Source: an uncultured beta proteobacterium (GTDB taxonomy: Bacteria > Pseudomonadota > Gammaproteobacteria > Burkholderiales > Burkholderiaceae_C). From it: 5,552 nucleotides of DNA. The position numbers and the translations under genes are program-made. Numbering within the stretch: the stretch's first letter is position 1; the number at the start of each line of letters is the position of its first letter. This document shows, piece by piece, positions 5,169 to 5,552 of this stretch. A model generated the notes under the pieces. It was not told the DNA's origin, did not search any database, and saw only the letters and a program-made list of their open reading frames with translations. The stretch lies in assembly GCA_903834645.1 (NCBI GenBank), contig CAILKA010000508.1:1-5552 (forward strand), in the 5' to 3' direction.

Positions 5169-5495
5169 ATGCCCCTGACCGTCCACCTGATCCACCCCGA
5201 CGGCTCGCGCCAGAGCCTGAGCGCCGAACCGGGCCAGACGCTGATGCGTGTGGCCACCGACGCCGGTGTGTCGTCCATCGTTGCCGATTGCGGCGGCCTC
5301 CTGACCTGCGCCACCTGCCACGTCTATGTCGAGCCCGATTGGGCCGGCCGGGTTGGCGAGCTCACGCACGACGAGGCCTCGATGCTCGAGATGACGGCCT
5401 CCCCCCGGCGCCCGGAGAGTCGACTGAGCTGCCAGATCGTGCTGCAATCGGCCCTGGACGGGCTCACGGTGCGACTGCCCGAGACCCAGTACTGA
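5169..5495 (+). CDS. [2Fe-2S] ferredoxin, putidaredoxin/adrenodoxin type
   Basis: The 108-residue protein has the vertebrate/putidaredoxin-type cluster motif C41-x5-C47-x2-C50-x37-C88 within ADCGGLLTCATCHVYV and SRLSCQIVL. It matches remembered Pseudomonas putidaredoxin (106 residues) at both ends. Its cysteines are exactly two residues offset from C39, C45, C48 and C86. D40 aligns with D38 and the C-terminal Y108 with W106, the putidaredoxin residues known to matter for cytochrome P450cam contact. Such ferredoxins carry single electrons from an NAD(P)H-dependent reductase to P450s or other oxygenases, and related ones serve Fe-S assembly. No reductase or P450 is visible here, so the partner is unknown. 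It is cytoplasmic and soluble. The ATG at 5169 gives the normal N-terminus (MPLTVHLIHPDG), though no Shine-Dalgarno is evident. Isc-type Fdx is an alternative, but no isc/hsc genes are seen in the window. Confidence 0.94.
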   Translation: MPLTVHLIHPDGSRQSLSAEPGQTLMRVATDAGVSSIVADCGGLLTCATCHVYVEPDWAGRVGELTHDEASMLEMTASPRRPESRLSCQIVLQSALDGLTVRLPETQY

Positions 5496-5521
5496 GTCCT
5501 GGCCTGCCCGAGCACGAGGGG

Positions 5522-5542
5522 CCGGTCCGGCATCACCGGGGA
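5522..5542 (+). promoter_or_regulatory. Shine-Dalgarno with possible hairpin before the next start codon
   Basis: GGGGA at 5538-5542 lies 6 nt before the ATG at 5549. CCGGT (5522-5526) can pair with ACCGG (5535-5539) across an 8-nt loop, taking in the first two G of the Shine-Dalgarno. The stem is short and may be incidental. Confidence 0.25.
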
Positions 5543-5548
5543 ATGCCC

Positions 5549-5552
5549 ATGA
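5549..5552 (+). CDS. Possible start of the next gene (only the first codon visible)
   Basis: ATG at 5549 is preceded by GGGGA with 6-nt spacing and follows the ferredoxin stop by 53 nt on the same strand. An in-frame ATG at 5543 is closer to the GGGGA than usual. Nothing can be said about the product. Confidence 0.25.

Noticed and set aside
5010..5447. Upstream extension of the RNase reading frame on the minus strand
   Set aside because: It would run through the promoter region and antisense to the ferredoxin gene. RNase homology starts at MTLRISFLGAADTVTGS, so 5009 or 5000 is the start.

Overview
The window is about 5.5 kb of very GC-rich, gene-dense bacterial chromosome. Codon third positions are almost all G or C. 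The protein families and the short AAT-type -10 boxes close to start codons point to a betaproteobacterium, most likely Burkholderiales (Leptothrix/Rubrivivax/Ideonella or Comamonadaceae-like). This placement is inferred from sequence style and remembered homologues, not from a search. I see no rRNA, tRNA, IS element, CRISPR array or phage gene.

Layout, left to right. (1) Positions 2-1519 (+) hold the C-terminal half of the error-prone DNA polymerase DnaE2/ImuC, cut by the window edge. (2) A 136-nt gap follows. (3) Positions 1656-2444 (+) encode YaaA, a peroxide-stress/iron-homeostasis protein. (4) Positions 2484-3338 (+) encode a prolyl-4-hydroxylase-type Fe(II)/2-oxoglutarate dioxygenase with a small helical N-terminal domain. 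(5) Positions 3359-3589 (+), only 20 nt downstream, encode a 76-residue protein: hydrophobic leader, (Ala-Pro)8 tract, Lys-rich tail. (6) Positions 3639-5009 (-), convergent with the previous gene, encode a metallo-beta-lactamase/beta-CASP ribonuclease with all expected catalytic motifs. (7) A 159-nt divergent intergenic region follows. (8) Positions 5169-5495 (+) encode a putidaredoxin/adrenodoxin-type [2Fe-2S] ferredoxin. (9) A probable next start codon lies at 5549, at the window edge.

Most genes look like ordinary chromosomal stress or housekeeping functions: SOS mutagenesis, peroxide/iron control, RNA processing and electron transfer. They do not form one obvious pathway. The pairing that stands out is the prolyl hydroxylase gene followed immediately by a gene for an exported-looking protein whose centre is (Ala-Pro)8. 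This may be an enzyme-substrate pair (a hypothesis). Other points worth checking are a Pro-Gly replacement in the normally invariant FQxES motif of DnaE2, a possible leaderless start for the hydroxylase, and a ferredoxin that aligns without gaps to putidaredoxin from the cluster to an aromatic C-terminus.
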